Positions 24,896-33,586 of a stretch of DNA of 64,000 nt are shown here, piece after piece. The notes beneath the pieces are model-generated. The model searched no databases, was not told the origin of the DNA, and saw nothing but the letters and a program-made list of their open reading frames with translations. Both the position numbers and the translations under genes were made by a program. The number at the start of each line of letters is the position of its first letter. Position 1 is the stretch's first letter. The DNA is from Streptomyces sp. NBC_01408 (GTDB taxonomy: Bacteria; Actinomycetota; Actinomycetes; Streptomycetales; Streptomycetaceae), in contig NZ_JAPEPJ010000001.1 in the NCBI RefSeq assembly GCF_026340255.1, forward strand, positions 1,667,001 through 1,731,000. Direction: 5' to 3'.

Positions 24896-25141
24896 ATGAC
24901 GCACATGCTCATGCACACGCACAGCTACAGCTGCAGCCACACGTACGGGTACGCGCATACGTACACGCATACGGGTGAACGCATGCAGGGGACGCCGACC
25001 CACCCGCTCCCGTCGGAGCCGGGCCCGGTACCTCCCACGCACCCCTTCCCCGCCGACCCCCACACGCCGAGGCCGGTCCCGAGGCCCGTCCCCGGACCGG
25101 AACCGGTGCCCGAACCGCCGCCGAGGCCCCCGTCCCGGTAG
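24896..25141 (+). other. Uncertain His-rich/Pro-rich ORF
   Basis: 81-codon frame from ATG 24896: the first 30 residues are exceptionally rich in His, Tyr and Thr (MTHMLMHTHSYSCSHTYGYA) and the rest is a P-rich PVPRPVPGPEPVPEP string. On the opposite strand 24909-25247 is open too, with a GGCGGAG site before its ATG and a Cys-rich end (CGCSCSCACA). At most one is real; the alternating ACGTAC composition could produce both by chance. Confidence 0.25.
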
Positions 25142-25261
25142 CGCCGACGCGGAGGAGTTCCCACAGGGGGCGGGAGCCGGCGGCCCACTGGGCGAGGAGG
25201 TGGCGGTCGACGAGGTGGAAAAGCGGGTGCGTGCGGCCTCTGGCCATGTCAGGCTCCGCCG

Positions 25262-25999
25262 GTGAACCGTGAACAGATCTCCAGGCTTGCCCATGCCGAT
25301 CATCCGATTGCGGCCCCGCTCGACGACGACTCGGTACGCCGGCTGCTGGAACGCGGCATCACACGCGGCGACGAGCGCGTACTCGACCTCGGCTGCGGCG
25401 GCGGAGAGTGGCTCCTGCGTGCCCTGACCACGCATCCGAAGGTGCGGGCCGAGGGCGTCGACACCTCGGAGAGCTCGCTGGAGCATGCCCGTAAGACCGC
25501 GCGCATCCTCGGCGTTGACGGGCGCCTCGACCTCCACCAGGAGGACGCCGCGGGCTTCGCCGCCCCCCACGCGTTCGACCTGGTGGTCAGCGTCGGGGCC
25601 ACCCACGCCTTCGGTGGCCTGCTCCCCACCCTGGCCGCGGCACGCAAGCACCTGACTCCCGGCGGACGCGTCCTGATCGGTGACGCGTTCTGGGCGGGCG
25701 AGCCCTCCCCCGAGGCCGTTGAGATGCTCGGGGACCTCACCGACCTGCCGACCGCCATGGACCGTGTCATCGCTGACGGTTGGACACCCGTCCACGGGCA
25801 CATCAGTACCCGCCGAGAGCTCGACGACTACGAATGGGCCTGGACGGGGTCGCTGGCCTCATGGGCTCTGGACCACCCCGCCGATCCGGACAGTTCCCAG
25901 GCGCTGGCAACAGCCACTACTCACCGCGACGAATGGCTGCGCGTCTACCGGGACGCCTTCGGCTTCGTCTGCCTGGTCCTGCGCCCGACGTCCGGCTGA
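25262..25999 (+). CDS. Class I SAM-dependent methyltransferase
   Basis: 245 residues. Motif I is VLDLGCGGGEWLLRAL, the acidic loop is GVDTSESSLEHARK, motif II/III region DLVVSVGATHAFGGLLP and post-III PGGRVLIGDAFWAGEPS. The C-terminal DYEWAWTGSLASWALDHP resembles the UbiE-like cluster. GTG 25262 starts MNREQISRLAHADHP. The substrate cannot be inferred; a terminator separates it from the convergent glycosyltransferase. Confidence 0.88.
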   Translation: MNREQISRLAHADHPIAAPLDDDSVRRLLERGITRGDERVLDLGCGGGEWLLRALTTHPKVRAEGVDTSESSLEHARKTARILGVDGRLDLHQEDAAGFAAPHAFDLVVSVGATHAFGGLLPTLAAARKHLTPGGRVLIGDAFWAGEPSPEAVEMLGDLTDLPTAMDRVIADGWTPVHGHISTRRELDDYEWAWTGSLASWALDHPADPDSSQALATATTHRDEWLRVYRDAFGFVCLVLRPTSG

Positions 26000-26009
26000 A
26001 CATGCCGAT

Positions 26010-26040
26010 CGTCGAGCCGGGCACTGTCCCCGGCTCGACG
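26010..26040. terminator. Bidirectional hairpin terminator
   Basis: CGTCGAGCCGGG pairs with CCCGGCTCGACG around a 7-base loop between convergent genes. Confidence 0.85.
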
Positions 26041-26073
26041 GTCCCGCGTGGTTCACGCAGGTTCGGCGGGCCC

Positions 26074-27300
26074 TTACCGGCCGACCCTGTCGAGCACCAG
26101 CCTCGCGGCCGCCGTCGCCCCGTCGGTGCGGATCGTGGCGGCCACGGCGGCGGCTCGTGCGCGGGTCTCGGGGGTCAGGGCCGCCTTGAGCGCGGTCGAC
26201 AGGGACTCGGCGGTCAGCGTCGGACCGTCGTGTGCCGCGCCGATGCCCAGCTCGGCCACCCGGCCGGCCCAATAGGGCTGGTCCGCCATCTGGGGGACCA
26301 CGACCTGGGGCGCCCCGGCCCGGGCGGCCGTCGTCGTGGTGCCCGCACCGCCGTGGTGCACGACGGCGGCCACCCGGCGGAAGAGTGCCTGCTGGTTGAC
26401 CTCGCCGACGGCGAAGCAGTCGTCCTTGTCGTCGGCCGGTTCCAGGTCGGCCCAGCCGCGGGAGAGGAGTACCCGGCGGCCCTGGGCGCGGACGGCCTCG
26501 ATGGCCGCCCGGGTGACGCCCTGCGCGTCACGCACGGGAATGCTGCCGAAGCCCACGTACACCGGCGGTGTGCCCTCGTTCAGGAACGCCTCCAGCTCGG
26601 CCGTGAGCGGGCGTTCGTCCGGTCGGATCCACGCGCCGGTCTGCACCACGTCGAGGTCGGCAGGTTCCAGCCACGGGCACAGGGCAGGGTCGGCTGCCAG
26701 CAGCGGCCGGTCGGTGAGGACGTGGTCGCGGACGTTGTCCACCGGCGGCAGGCCGATCGATGCCCGGTGCGTGTTGATCGCCTCGCCGAACAAGGCGTTC
26801 AGGCTTTCCGTGTTCAGCTCCCACAGCACCCGGTTGTCGGTCACCTCGGGTGGGACCGGCCGGCCCGGCCACGCGAGCGGCGGGTGGTGCGGCGACGGCA
26901 ACGAGGCCGGGTAGTAGGCCACGGACACGTAAGGGATGCCCAGTTGCTCGGCCACCGACCGCGCGGCGGCCGCGGCCGGGATCAGGCCGGTTGCCACCAC
27001 AGCGTCACAGCCCTCGGCGGCCGCGGCGACAGCGTCGTACGCGGAGGCGAGCAATGCGGCCGTGCGCTGGGCCAGACCCTCCGCCGCTGTCGGCGCCGTC
27101 CCGGTCACCACTGCCTTCACGACCGGCCGCAACGGCCGGCCGATCGGCACCAGCGGGAGGTCTACGGTCTCCAGCAGCTCCGCGAAGTCCGGCGGCGCGC
27201 ACACCTGCACCTCCGCGCCGAGCGCCCGCAGACTCACTGCGAGTGCCACCATCGGCTCGACGTCTCCACGCGACCCGTACGCCATCAACAACACACGCAT
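26074..27300 (-). CDS. GT1-family glycosyltransferase (UGT/Gtf type)
   Basis: 408 residues, GT-B fold. The N-terminus MRVLLMAYGSRGDVEPMVAL matches glycopeptide/sterol-type GT1 enzymes. The donor-binding C-half has VYVGFGSIP, then VVHHGGAGTTTTAARAGAPQ and VVVPQMADQPYWAGRVAELG. It transfers a nucleotide-activated or dTDP sugar to a small hydrophobic acceptor; natural product decoration or xenobiotic/macrolide inactivation are both possible, and no biosynthetic cluster is nearby. The start is the complement of ATG 27300. Confidence 0.9.
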   Translation of the reverse strand: MRVLLMAYGSRGDVEPMVALAVSLRALGAEVQVCAPPDFAELLETVDLPLVPIGRPLRPVVKAVVTGTAPTAAEGLAQRTAALLASAYDAVAAAAEGCDAVVATGLIPAAAAARSVAEQLGIPYVSVAYYPASLPSPHHPPLAWPGRPVPPEVTDNRVLWELNTESLNALFGEAINTHRASIGLPPVDNVRDHVLTDRPLLAADPALCPWLEPADLDVVQTGAWIRPDERPLTAELEAFLNEGTPPVYVGFGSIPVRDAQGVTRAAIEAVRAQGRRVLLSRGWADLEPADDKDDCFAVGEVNQQALFRRVAAVVHHGGAGTTTTAARAGAPQVVVPQMADQPYWAGRVAELGIGAAHDGPTLTAESLSTALKAALTPETRARAAAVAATIRTDGATAAARLVLDRVGR

Positions 27301-27354
27301 TGAGCGACTCTCATTTCCTTGGATGCCGGCCTCGGCCGGTGATGGGCCACAGCA

Positions 27355-27735
27355 CTAGCGCGCGACCCATTCGACGAGCTGGACGACGACCCCGTTGGGG
27401 TCGGTCATCTGGAACAGCCGCTCGCCCCAGGGCTCTTCGCGGAGCGGCATGGTGATGGGGGCGCCCGCCGCGCGCAGACGGGCCTCCTCGGCATCGAGAC
27501 CGGTGACGGTGAGCGCGAGGATCAGGCCGCCCGCCTCCCGGTCCCGCTGCTCGGCGGGCAGGACTTCGGTGCCTTTTCGGAGCAGGACGATGTCGACGGC
27601 GTCGTCCTTGCGGGTCAGGGAGGCGAAGCCGTCGTCGGCCATGGCCACTTGGTAGCCGAGATGGGTGCAGAAGAAGTCACGGGAGGCGTCCACGTCGGCG
27701 ACGGTCAGCGAGAGGGTGGAGGTGGAGACGTTCAC
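27355..27735 (-). CDS. VOC family protein
   Basis: 126 residues, GTG start at 27735 (MNVSTSTLSLTVADVDASRD). Single VOC domain: first strand and FFCTHLGYQVAMADDGFASL, closing strand RLFQMTDPNGVVVQLVEW with the D-P-N-G turn. Glyoxalase/dioxygenase superfamily, function unassigned. It lies between the glycosyltransferase and the divergent phosphonate oxygenase. Confidence 0.88.
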   Translation of the reverse strand: MNVSTSTLSLTVADVDASRDFFCTHLGYQVAMADDGFASLTRKDDAVDIVLLRKGTEVLPAEQRDREAGGLILALTVTGLDAEEARLRAAGAPITMPLREEPWGERLFQMTDPNGVVVQLVEWVAR

Positions 27736-27923
27736 GGCAGCTCCTTGGAAGGCATGCGGTGGGCAGTGCGGTCGGGAGGCGTCAGCAGTTAGTCGATCTT
27801 GTCACGCAGGGCCGGCGGCCGGTTTGCCGCCTCCGCACAGCCACATGTCGAACCCAAGCGGACATGGACGGGAACGCTCGACTTCACCTGAGGGTCATCT
27901 GCGGCTGAGACCTTCCCTCTGAA

Positions 27924-27941
27924 AAGTTGGCTATACAACTT
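27924..27941. promoter_or_regulatory. Operator-like dyad over the oxygenase promoter
   Basis: AAGTTG-GCTATA-CAACTT, a perfect 6+6 inverted repeat. It contains a -10-like TATACA and ends one base before the Shine-Dalgarno AGGAG (27942-27946). GntR/HutC regulators usually bind such short dyads, and the UTRA regulator at 29594 is the candidate. Confidence 0.6.
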
Positions 27942-27952
27942 AGGAGTGAGTG

Positions 27953-29590
27953 ATGGTCGAGCCGCCTTCCGTCCAGGACCTGCCCGTCATGTGGCTGCGG
28001 GACAACTGCCCCTGCCCCCGGTGCCGGGACCCGCGCAACGGGCAGAAGCTGTTCCAGATCACCGAACTGCCCGCCGACCTCGCGCTCGGGGCCGTCCGGC
28101 GGACAGCCGACGGGGTCGAGGTGGACTGGGCACCCGACGGGCACCGGTCGGTTTACTCCGCGCAGTGGCTGGCCGCCAGCCGGCCCGGCGCACCGGGCCC
28201 CGGGGACCGGCGCTCCGAGACCGGCAAGACGCTGTGGACCGCGGCCGATCTGCACGGCCGGCTGCCCGAGGCGGGCTGGGCGGAGTACCTCGGCGACCCG
28301 GAGGTCAAGGCGCGGGTGCTGGAGTCCGTCATCGGACTCGGCTTCGCCCTGCTGCGCGACGTACCGTGCCGTGAGGGCCAGGTCCTCGACGTGGCGCAGA
28401 CCTTCGGGTACGTCCGCGAGACCAACTACGGGCGGCTCTTCGACGTACGGGTCGAGCCGGATCCCAACAACCTGGCCTTCACCGGCGCGCGGATCACCCC
28501 GCACACCGACAACCCGTACCGCGACCCGGTGCCCACCCTCCAACTGCTGCACTGCCTGTCCAACGAGGCGGCCGGCGGCGACTCCGGTCTGGTGGACGGG
28601 TTCCGGGCCGCGGCGACTCTGCGTGCCGAGGACCCGGAGGCGTTCGCGGTGCTGACCCGCACCCCCGTACCGTTCCGCTTCGACGACGCCCGGACCGTGC
28701 TGGCGGCGGACCGGCCGCTGATCGACGTGGACGCGTACGGCCGGATCCGCGAGGTGCGCTTCAACAACCGCTCGATCTCCACCCTCCGGCTGCCCGCCGG
28801 CGAACTGGACGCCTTCTACCGGGCCTACCGCACCTTCGCCGGGATCATCCTGCGCCCCGAGCTCCAGCTGGACTTCCGGCTCTCGCCCGGCGACTGCCTG
28901 ATCTTCGACAACGTCCGCCTGCTGCACGCGCGTACCGCCTTCGAGGAGAGCGGCGCCCGCCACCTGCAAGGCGCGTACGCCGACCTCGACGCCCTGGCCG
29001 GCACGCTCGCCGTACTCCGGCGCGAACGGGCCGCGGCCGGAGGGGAGTTCCTGGACCGGCTGGCGGAGCTGTTCGCGGGCGAGGGCGCGGGGGCCTACCT
29101 GGGCGAGCGGGTGACCATGGCGGAGCACATGCTCCAGACCGCGGCGCGAGCCGAGCGGGCGGGCGCGCCCGACGCACTGGTGGCCGCCGCGCTGCTGCAC
29201 GACGTCGGCCACTTCCAGGGGCCGGTCAGCGGCGCGGAGTTGATGGCCGGCACCGACAACCGGCACAGCCACACCGGGGCGGACCGGCTGGCCGACTGGT
29301 TCGGCCCCGAGGTCACCGAGCCGGTCCGGCTGCACGTGGCGGCCAAGCGCTATCTCTGCGCGGTGGAGCCCGAGTACCTCGGGCGGCTCTCCGAGGCCTC
29401 GGTGTACACCCTCCAGGTGCAGGGCGGTCCGATGTCCGCGCCCGAGGCCGCCGCGTACGAGGCGGACCCGTACGCGGCGGACGGGGTGGCGGTGCGCCGC
29501 TGGGACGACGAGGGCAAGGACCCCGAGGTGTCGGCCCCCGGCTTCGCGCACTTCCGGCCGCTGCTCGCTGCCCTGCTCAGGACCGTCTGA
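27953..29590 (+). CDS. TmpA-TmpB-like fusion: Fe(II)/2OG dioxygenase + HD-domain diiron oxygenase (organophosphonate C-P cleavage)
   Basis: 545 residues. 1-60: GBBH_N-type Zn module (C19, C21, C24). ~100-345: TauD/gamma-butyrobetaine-hydroxylase-like core, with iron ligands H184/D186 (HTDNPY) and H325, and 2OG Arg 336. ~375-545: HD domain of the PhnZ/TmpB class; Y382, E385, H392, H416/D417, H420 and H438 keep PhnZ spacing with a constant offset of 358, followed by H461, K465 and D518. In the separate-protein pathways the first enzyme hydroxylates the aminoethylphosphonate at C1 and the second oxidatively cleaves C-P to release phosphate. ATG 27953 has AGGAG six bases upstream. A UTRA regulator converges. 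Confidence 0.88.
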   Translation: MVEPPSVQDLPVMWLRDNCPCPRCRDPRNGQKLFQITELPADLALGAVRRTADGVEVDWAPDGHRSVYSAQWLAASRPGAPGPGDRRSETGKTLWTAADLHGRLPEAGWAEYLGDPEVKARVLESVIGLGFALLRDVPCREGQVLDVAQTFGYVRETNYGRLFDVRVEPDPNNLAFTGARITPHTDNPYRDPVPTLQLLHCLSNEAAGGDSGLVDGFRAAATLRAEDPEAFAVLTRTPVPFRFDDARTVLAADRPLIDVDAYGRIREVRFNNRSISTLRLPAGELDAFYRAYRTFAGIILRPELQLDFRLSPGDCLIFDNVRLLHARTAFEESGARHLQGAYADLDALAGTLAVLRRERAAAGGEFLDRLAELFAGEGAGAYLGERVTMAEHMLQTAARAERAGAPDALVAAALLHDVGHFQGPVSGAELMAGTDNRHSHTGADRLADWFGPEVTEPVRLHVAAKRYLCAVEPEYLGRLSEASVYTLQVQGGPMSAPEAAAYEADPYAADGVAVRRWDDEGKDPEVSAPGFAHFRPLLAALLRTV

Positions 29591-29593
29591 AGA

Positions 29594-30379
29594 TCAGTCC
29601 TGGTCGGCCGGGCGGCGGGCCAGCGAGCCGGCGGCGGCCGAACTGTGGACCGTGAACGCCACGGTCTCCGGCAGGTACCGGTCCTCGGACCACTCGATCG
29701 GGATGCCTGCCGGATCCGTGCTGCACCGCCGTTCGCGCAGCAGCGGGTCGCCGGGCCGGCAGCCGAGCAGCCGGGCGTCCTCCGCATCGGCCCGGCACAG
29801 ATCGATGGTGTGCTGGGCGTCCGCGAACAGCACACCCCGTTTCTCCAGGCCGAGGGTGTACGACACCGTGTCGTGCGGCAGCCCGGCGATGAGCTCGCCG
29901 ATGGCCGGCGGGTAGACGGTGCGCTCCACCATCGCCGGGCGCCCCGACAGCGTGCGAAGGCGCCGCACCTGGTGGACCTCGGCTCCCTCGGGCAGCCGCA
30001 GGTGCGCGCGCTCGGCCGCGTCGGCGGGCCGGGTGCCCGAGGAGACGACCAGGCCGCCGGGCTCCTCGCCGGTGGAGCGTGCCCAGCGGGTGAAACTGAG
30101 CAGCTCGCCGAAGCTCTGCGGCCGGGACGTCCCGATCACGACCCTCCGGGTGCCGCGCCGCGAGGCGACGAGTCCCTCGGCCCGCAGGAGGGCCATCGCC
30201 TGGCGGACCGTGCCCCGGGAGACGCCGTACTGCTCGGCGAGCTCCCCCTCTGCGGGCAGCCGCCCGCCCGAGCCGTACCGGCCCTCGCCGATGGCCCGGC
30301 CCAGGTCCGCCGCCACCCTCCGGTACAGCGCCTGCCCCTTCGCCGCGCGCTCCCCGCCAGCGGCCGCGCCCTGCGTCAC
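29594..30379 (-). CDS. GntR/HutC-family regulator with UTRA domain
   Basis: 261 residues. Winged helix: LYRRVAADLGRAIGEGRYGS, then GRLPAEGELAEQYGVSRGTV and RQAMALLRAEGLV. UTRA effector domain follows, with RLPEGAEVHQVRRLRTLSGR, DTVSYTLGLEKRGV and the closing IPIEWSEDRYLPETVAFTVH. The start at GTG 30379 has GGAGAGGG upstream; longer frames read through a pentanucleotide repeat. It ends 3 bases from the phosphonate oxygenase stop (convergent). PhnF-type regulators of phosphonate genes belong to this family, so it is the natural candidate controller. Confidence 0.88.
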   Translation of the reverse strand: MTQGAAAGGERAAKGQALYRRVAADLGRAIGEGRYGSGGRLPAEGELAEQYGVSRGTVRQAMALLRAEGLVASRRGTRRVVIGTSRPQSFGELLSFTRWARSTGEEPGGLVVSSGTRPADAAERAHLRLPEGAEVHQVRRLRTLSGRPAMVERTVYPPAIGELIAGLPHDTVSYTLGLEKRGVLFADAQHTIDLCRADAEDARLLGCRPGDPLLRERRCSTDPAGIPIEWSEDRYLPETVAFTVHSSAAAGSLARRPADQD

Positions 30380-30434
30380 GTATCCCTCTCCGTCCTGCTC
30401 CACCACGACCTGCCCCGACCGGACCGGCCCCGCC

Positions 30435-30464
30435 CTGTCCTGTCCTGTCCTGTCCTGTCCTGTC
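30435..30464. repeat. (CTGTC)6 pentanucleotide tract
   Basis: Six exact uninterrupted copies of CTGTC, 56 bases before the GTG of the GntR-type regulator. Tract length could vary by slippage. Confidence 0.95.
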
Positions 30465-30584
30465 AACGGAGCCTAACCGGGTCCGGTAGGCGCGCGGGCG
30501 CGGCGCTTGACGGTCGCTCGCGTGATCAGGCAGCCGTTGGAGCGCCTCGGCCACTGTCCCGCGTGGCGAGTCGATAATCGCCTC

Positions 30585-32225
30585 GTGGACAAGGACACCG
30601 ATCTTGCCCGAGGCCGTGCGTGCTACGCCGCCGAGGCCTGGTTCGAGGCTTTCGAGCGCCTGAGTGCCGCCGACGGAGCGACACCGATGGGGCCCGAGGA
30701 CTTGGAGCTACTGGCCAGGTCCGCCTACATGCTCGGGCGCGACGAGGAGTACGTGGCCGGGCTGGAGCGCGCACATGGGAGGTGGCTGGATGCCGGCGAC
30801 GTACCCCGCGCCGTCCGCTGCGCGTTCTGGATCGGCCACAGCATGCTGTTCCGGGGTCACCACGTCCGGGCGAGCGGCTGGTTCTCGCTCGGTGAGCGCC
30901 TCCTGAAGGACGACGGGCGGGATTGCGTCGAACGGGGATATCTGCTCATCCCCTTGTGGCTGAGCCAGATGGGCGGTGGCGACTGGCAGTTCGGCCACGC
31001 AACGGCGGCCGAGGCCGCCGAGGTCGGCGAGCGGTTCGCCGACGCGGACCTGGTGTGGCTGGCACGCGACGAGCAAGGCCGGGCCCTGGTGAACCTGGGT
31101 CGTGTGCACGAGGGCCTCCGGCTGGTGGACGAGGCGCTCGTGATCGTCGAGTCCGGTGCGCTTTCGCCGATCGTCAGCGGCATCGTCTACTGCAACACCA
31201 TCGCCTTCTGCCGCGACCTGTACGACCTGCGTCACGAGCGTGAGTGGACGGACGCTCTGACCCGGTGGTGCGACCGTCAGCCGCAGATGGTCGCGCACAA
31301 CGGTCTGTGCCTGGTGCACCGGGCCGAAGTGCTGCAGTACGGCGGCGCCTGGACCGCCGCACTGGATGATGCGCGCCAAGCCTCCGAACGCCGCACCCAG
31401 GGTGTGCTGAACCAGATCGCCCGCGGCCAGGCGTTCTACCGGCAGGGCGAGATCCATCGGTTGCAGGGCCGTCCGGCCGAGGCCGAGGACGCCTACCGCG
31501 AGGCCAACCGCTGTGGGTTCGAGCCTCAGCCCGGGTTCGCGCTGTTGCGGCTGGCCCAGGGCAATGCCGGGGCCGCGGCGGCGACGATCCGGCGTGCCGT
31601 GGCCGAGCACACCCGCGAGTTGGAGCGGGCGGGCCTCCTTGCGGCGTACGTCGAGATCATGCTGGCCGGGGGCGACGTCGACGACGCGGCCGCGGCCGCC
31701 GATCAGCTCTCGGCGATCGCGGAGCACCAGGACAGCTACGTGCTCCGCGCGAGGGCTGCGTACGGTCTTGCCTCCGTGGCGTTGGCCAAGGGCGACACCA
31801 CCGCCGGTCTCACCGAGGGACGGCGGGCGTGGCACGCGTGGCAGGACCTCGAAGCGCCGTACGAAGCCGCCCGGGCGCGCATCGCCGTGGCCCTTGCCTG
31901 CCGCTCGCTCGGTGACGACGACACCGCCGACCTGGAGCTCCATGCGGCTCGCGCGGTGTTTGCGGAGCTGGAGGCCGGGCCGGACCTCGCTCAGGTCGCT
32001 GCTCTCGCCCGTGGCGGGCCGGGCACGGACACCTACGGTCTCTCGGAACGTGAGCTGGAGGTGCTCCGCGAGGTCGTCGGCGGCGCGAGCAACCGGCAGA
32101 TCGCCGCCGCCCTGGTGATCAGCGAGCACACTGTTGCCCGGCACCTGCAGAACATCTTCGCCAAATTGGGTGTCTCCTCGCGGACGGCGGCGAGCACCTT
32201 CGCGTTGGAGCACGGCCTCGTGTGA
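30585..32225 (+). CDS. LuxR-family regulator with TPR-like N-terminal region
   Basis: 546 residues from GTG 30585 (VDKDTDLARGRACYAAEAWF). A long all-helical region with TPR-like repeats (AAEAWFEAFERLSAADGATP; LVNLGRVHEGLRLVDEALVI; YRQGEIHRLQGRPAEAEDAY) precedes the C-terminal LuxR HTH (YGLSERELEVLREVVGGASN, then RQIAAALVISEHTVARHLQN). There is no Walker A, so this is not a LAL/MalT ATPase. It may control the following small gene, 126 bases downstream. Confidence 0.88.
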   Translation: MDKDTDLARGRACYAAEAWFEAFERLSAADGATPMGPEDLELLARSAYMLGRDEEYVAGLERAHGRWLDAGDVPRAVRCAFWIGHSMLFRGHHVRASGWFSLGERLLKDDGRDCVERGYLLIPLWLSQMGGGDWQFGHATAAEAAEVGERFADADLVWLARDEQGRALVNLGRVHEGLRLVDEALVIVESGALSPIVSGIVYCNTIAFCRDLYDLRHEREWTDALTRWCDRQPQMVAHNGLCLVHRAEVLQYGGAWTAALDDARQASERRTQGVLNQIARGQAFYRQGEIHRLQGRPAEAEDAYREANRCGFEPQPGFALLRLAQGNAGAAAATIRRAVAEHTRELERAGLLAAYVEIMLAGGDVDDAAAAADQLSAIAEHQDSYVLRARAAYGLASVALAKGDTTAGLTEGRRAWHAWQDLEAPYEAARARIAVALACRSLGDDDTADLELHAARAVFAELEAGPDLAQVAALARGGPGTDTYGLSERELEVLREVVGGASNRQIAAALVISEHTVARHLQNIFAKLGVSSRTAASTFALEHGLV

Positions 32226-32351
32226 GCTGCCTGGTCAGGAATGACCACTGCGGTCCGGCACGGTTTGGTGAATCTGCGCGATGTGGAGCTCGCCTCCGCA
32301 CACCTAGCATCGAATCGTTCGAGCGGCACCGCTTCGAACGAGGAGGCCGAC

Positions 32352-32651
32352 ATGTACGTCGTGGTCCAGCACAAGATCTTGAACCCACAGACCGCGTTTC
32401 CCCGCGGCCAGGCCCTGATGGCCGGCACCGGAGCGCCCGATGGCACCCGGGTGCTGCAGTTCTACCCGCACGTCGACGGATCCGTCGTGACGTGCCTCTG
32501 GGAGACGAAGTCCGTCGGGGACGTCCAGGGATTCGTCGACACGACTCTCGGGGACGCGAGCATCAACGTTTGCTACGAGGTCGACTCGGAGAACGCATTC
32601 GCCGACCGCCCCCTCGGCCTGAAGCAGTCGCCGGCTCCGGTCACCTACTAG
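32352..32651 (+). CDS. Small conserved protein, ferredoxin-like (ABM-type) fold
   Basis: 99 residues from ATG 32352 with AGGAGG six bases upstream. MYVVVQHKILNPQTAFPRGQ, VLQFYPHVDGSVVTCLWETK and VQGFVDTTLGDASINVCYEV suggest a dimeric alpha/beta-barrel (antibiotic-monooxygenase-like) small protein. It is downstream of a LuxR regulator of the type found with such proteins in Streptomyces. The 3' end overlaps the convergent hydrolase by 11 bases. Confidence 0.8.
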   Translation: MYVVVQHKILNPQTAFPRGQALMAGTGAPDGTRVLQFYPHVDGSVVTCLWETKSVGDVQGFVDTTLGDASINVCYEVDSENAFADRPLGLKQSPAPVTY

Positions 32652-33438
32652 AAAGAATGCCCAGGAACTCGGTCACGAGCTTGACGAAGGCGTCCTCCTG
32701 CTCGAAGAACAGCACGTGGCCTGCGTCGATCTCGGCGTAGTCGCTGTGCGGGATCGCGACGTGCAGGGCGCGGCTGTGCTCGATGGGGACCGTGATGTCC
32801 TGGGTGCCGCCGATGACGAGGGTGGGGGCCTGGATGCGCGGGAGCAGGGGGCGGATGTCCACCTGAAGGTCGTAGGCGATGTGGCGCAGAGTGCCTGGAG
32901 TGGGAGGCATGTTGGGGATCAGGGCCTCGAACTCGGCGCGGCCGATGGCGTTGAGGAAGCCGCGGCTGAAGCCTGTCATGGCCACGGCGCGGCCGAAGGA
33001 CGTGGGGTCGCTCGTGCCGAGGTTCTGCCAGAGGGTGAAGAGGCTGCGCAGGTATTCGTCGCTGTCGGTGTGGGCCCAGCCGGCGACCAGGATCAACCGC
33101 CTTACGAGGTCGGGGCGGAGCGCTGCGACGGTGGCGGCAACGGTCGAGCCCATGGAGAAGCCGAGCAGGTCCACCGGCCCGTCCGCCGCGTCCTCGATGA
33201 CGGCGATGACCTGGGCGGCGAGTCCCTCGGCGGTCAGCGGAGCGCCGTCGTCGAGGGTCGCCTCGGTGCCGGAAAGGTCGGGGGTGATCACCGTGCGGTG
33301 CGGGGTGAACCGGGGGGCGGTCCGGCCCCAGTTGACGGCGGCGCCCGCTGATCCGGTGCCGTGGACCAGGACGAGCGAGGGTCCCGAGCCGGTCTTCTCG
33401 TAGTGGACCTGGGCGTTGCCGACGGTGATGGTGGCCAT
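32641..33438 (-). CDS. Alpha/beta hydrolase
   Basis: 265 residues from ATG 33438 (MATITVGNAQVHYEKTGSGP). Oxyanion loop LVLVHGTGSAG, nucleophile elbow LLGFSMGSTVAA, acid region TLVIGGTQDITVPIEHS and catalytic His YAEIDAGHVLFFEQ. Soluble single-domain hydrolase/haloperoxidase-like. Divergent from an Xre-type regulator 149 bases away, which is its likely controller. Confidence 0.88.
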   Translation of the reverse strand: MATITVGNAQVHYEKTGSGPSLVLVHGTGSAGAAVNWGRTAPRFTPHRTVITPDLSGTEATLDDGAPLTAEGLAAQVIAVIEDAADGPVDLLGFSMGSTVAATVAALRPDLVRRLILVAGWAHTDSDEYLRSLFTLWQNLGTSDPTSFGRAVAMTGFSRGFLNAIGRAEFEALIPNMPPTPGTLRHIAYDLQVDIRPLLPRIQAPTLVIGGTQDITVPIEHSRALHVAIPHSDYAEIDAGHVLFFEQEDAFVKLVTEFLGILSSR

Positions 33439-33586
33439 GGTGTGCTCCCTGCGACTGGGTGACCGGGGCGTTCGTGCTCCGGTGAGACCCACAGTGCCGC
33501 TGCGGTGCGGGGAGGGGGAGAGCCTTCTCGACCCTGGGATCGGCAGTCCCTGGATGAGCCCCGGGGCGTCCGGCAGGATGACCGTC

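Noticed and set aside
30435..30464. Pentanucleotide tract considered as coding repeat of the GntR protein
   Set aside because: The GTG at 30379 with GGAGAGGG is a far better start; the upstream frame lacks family similarity.
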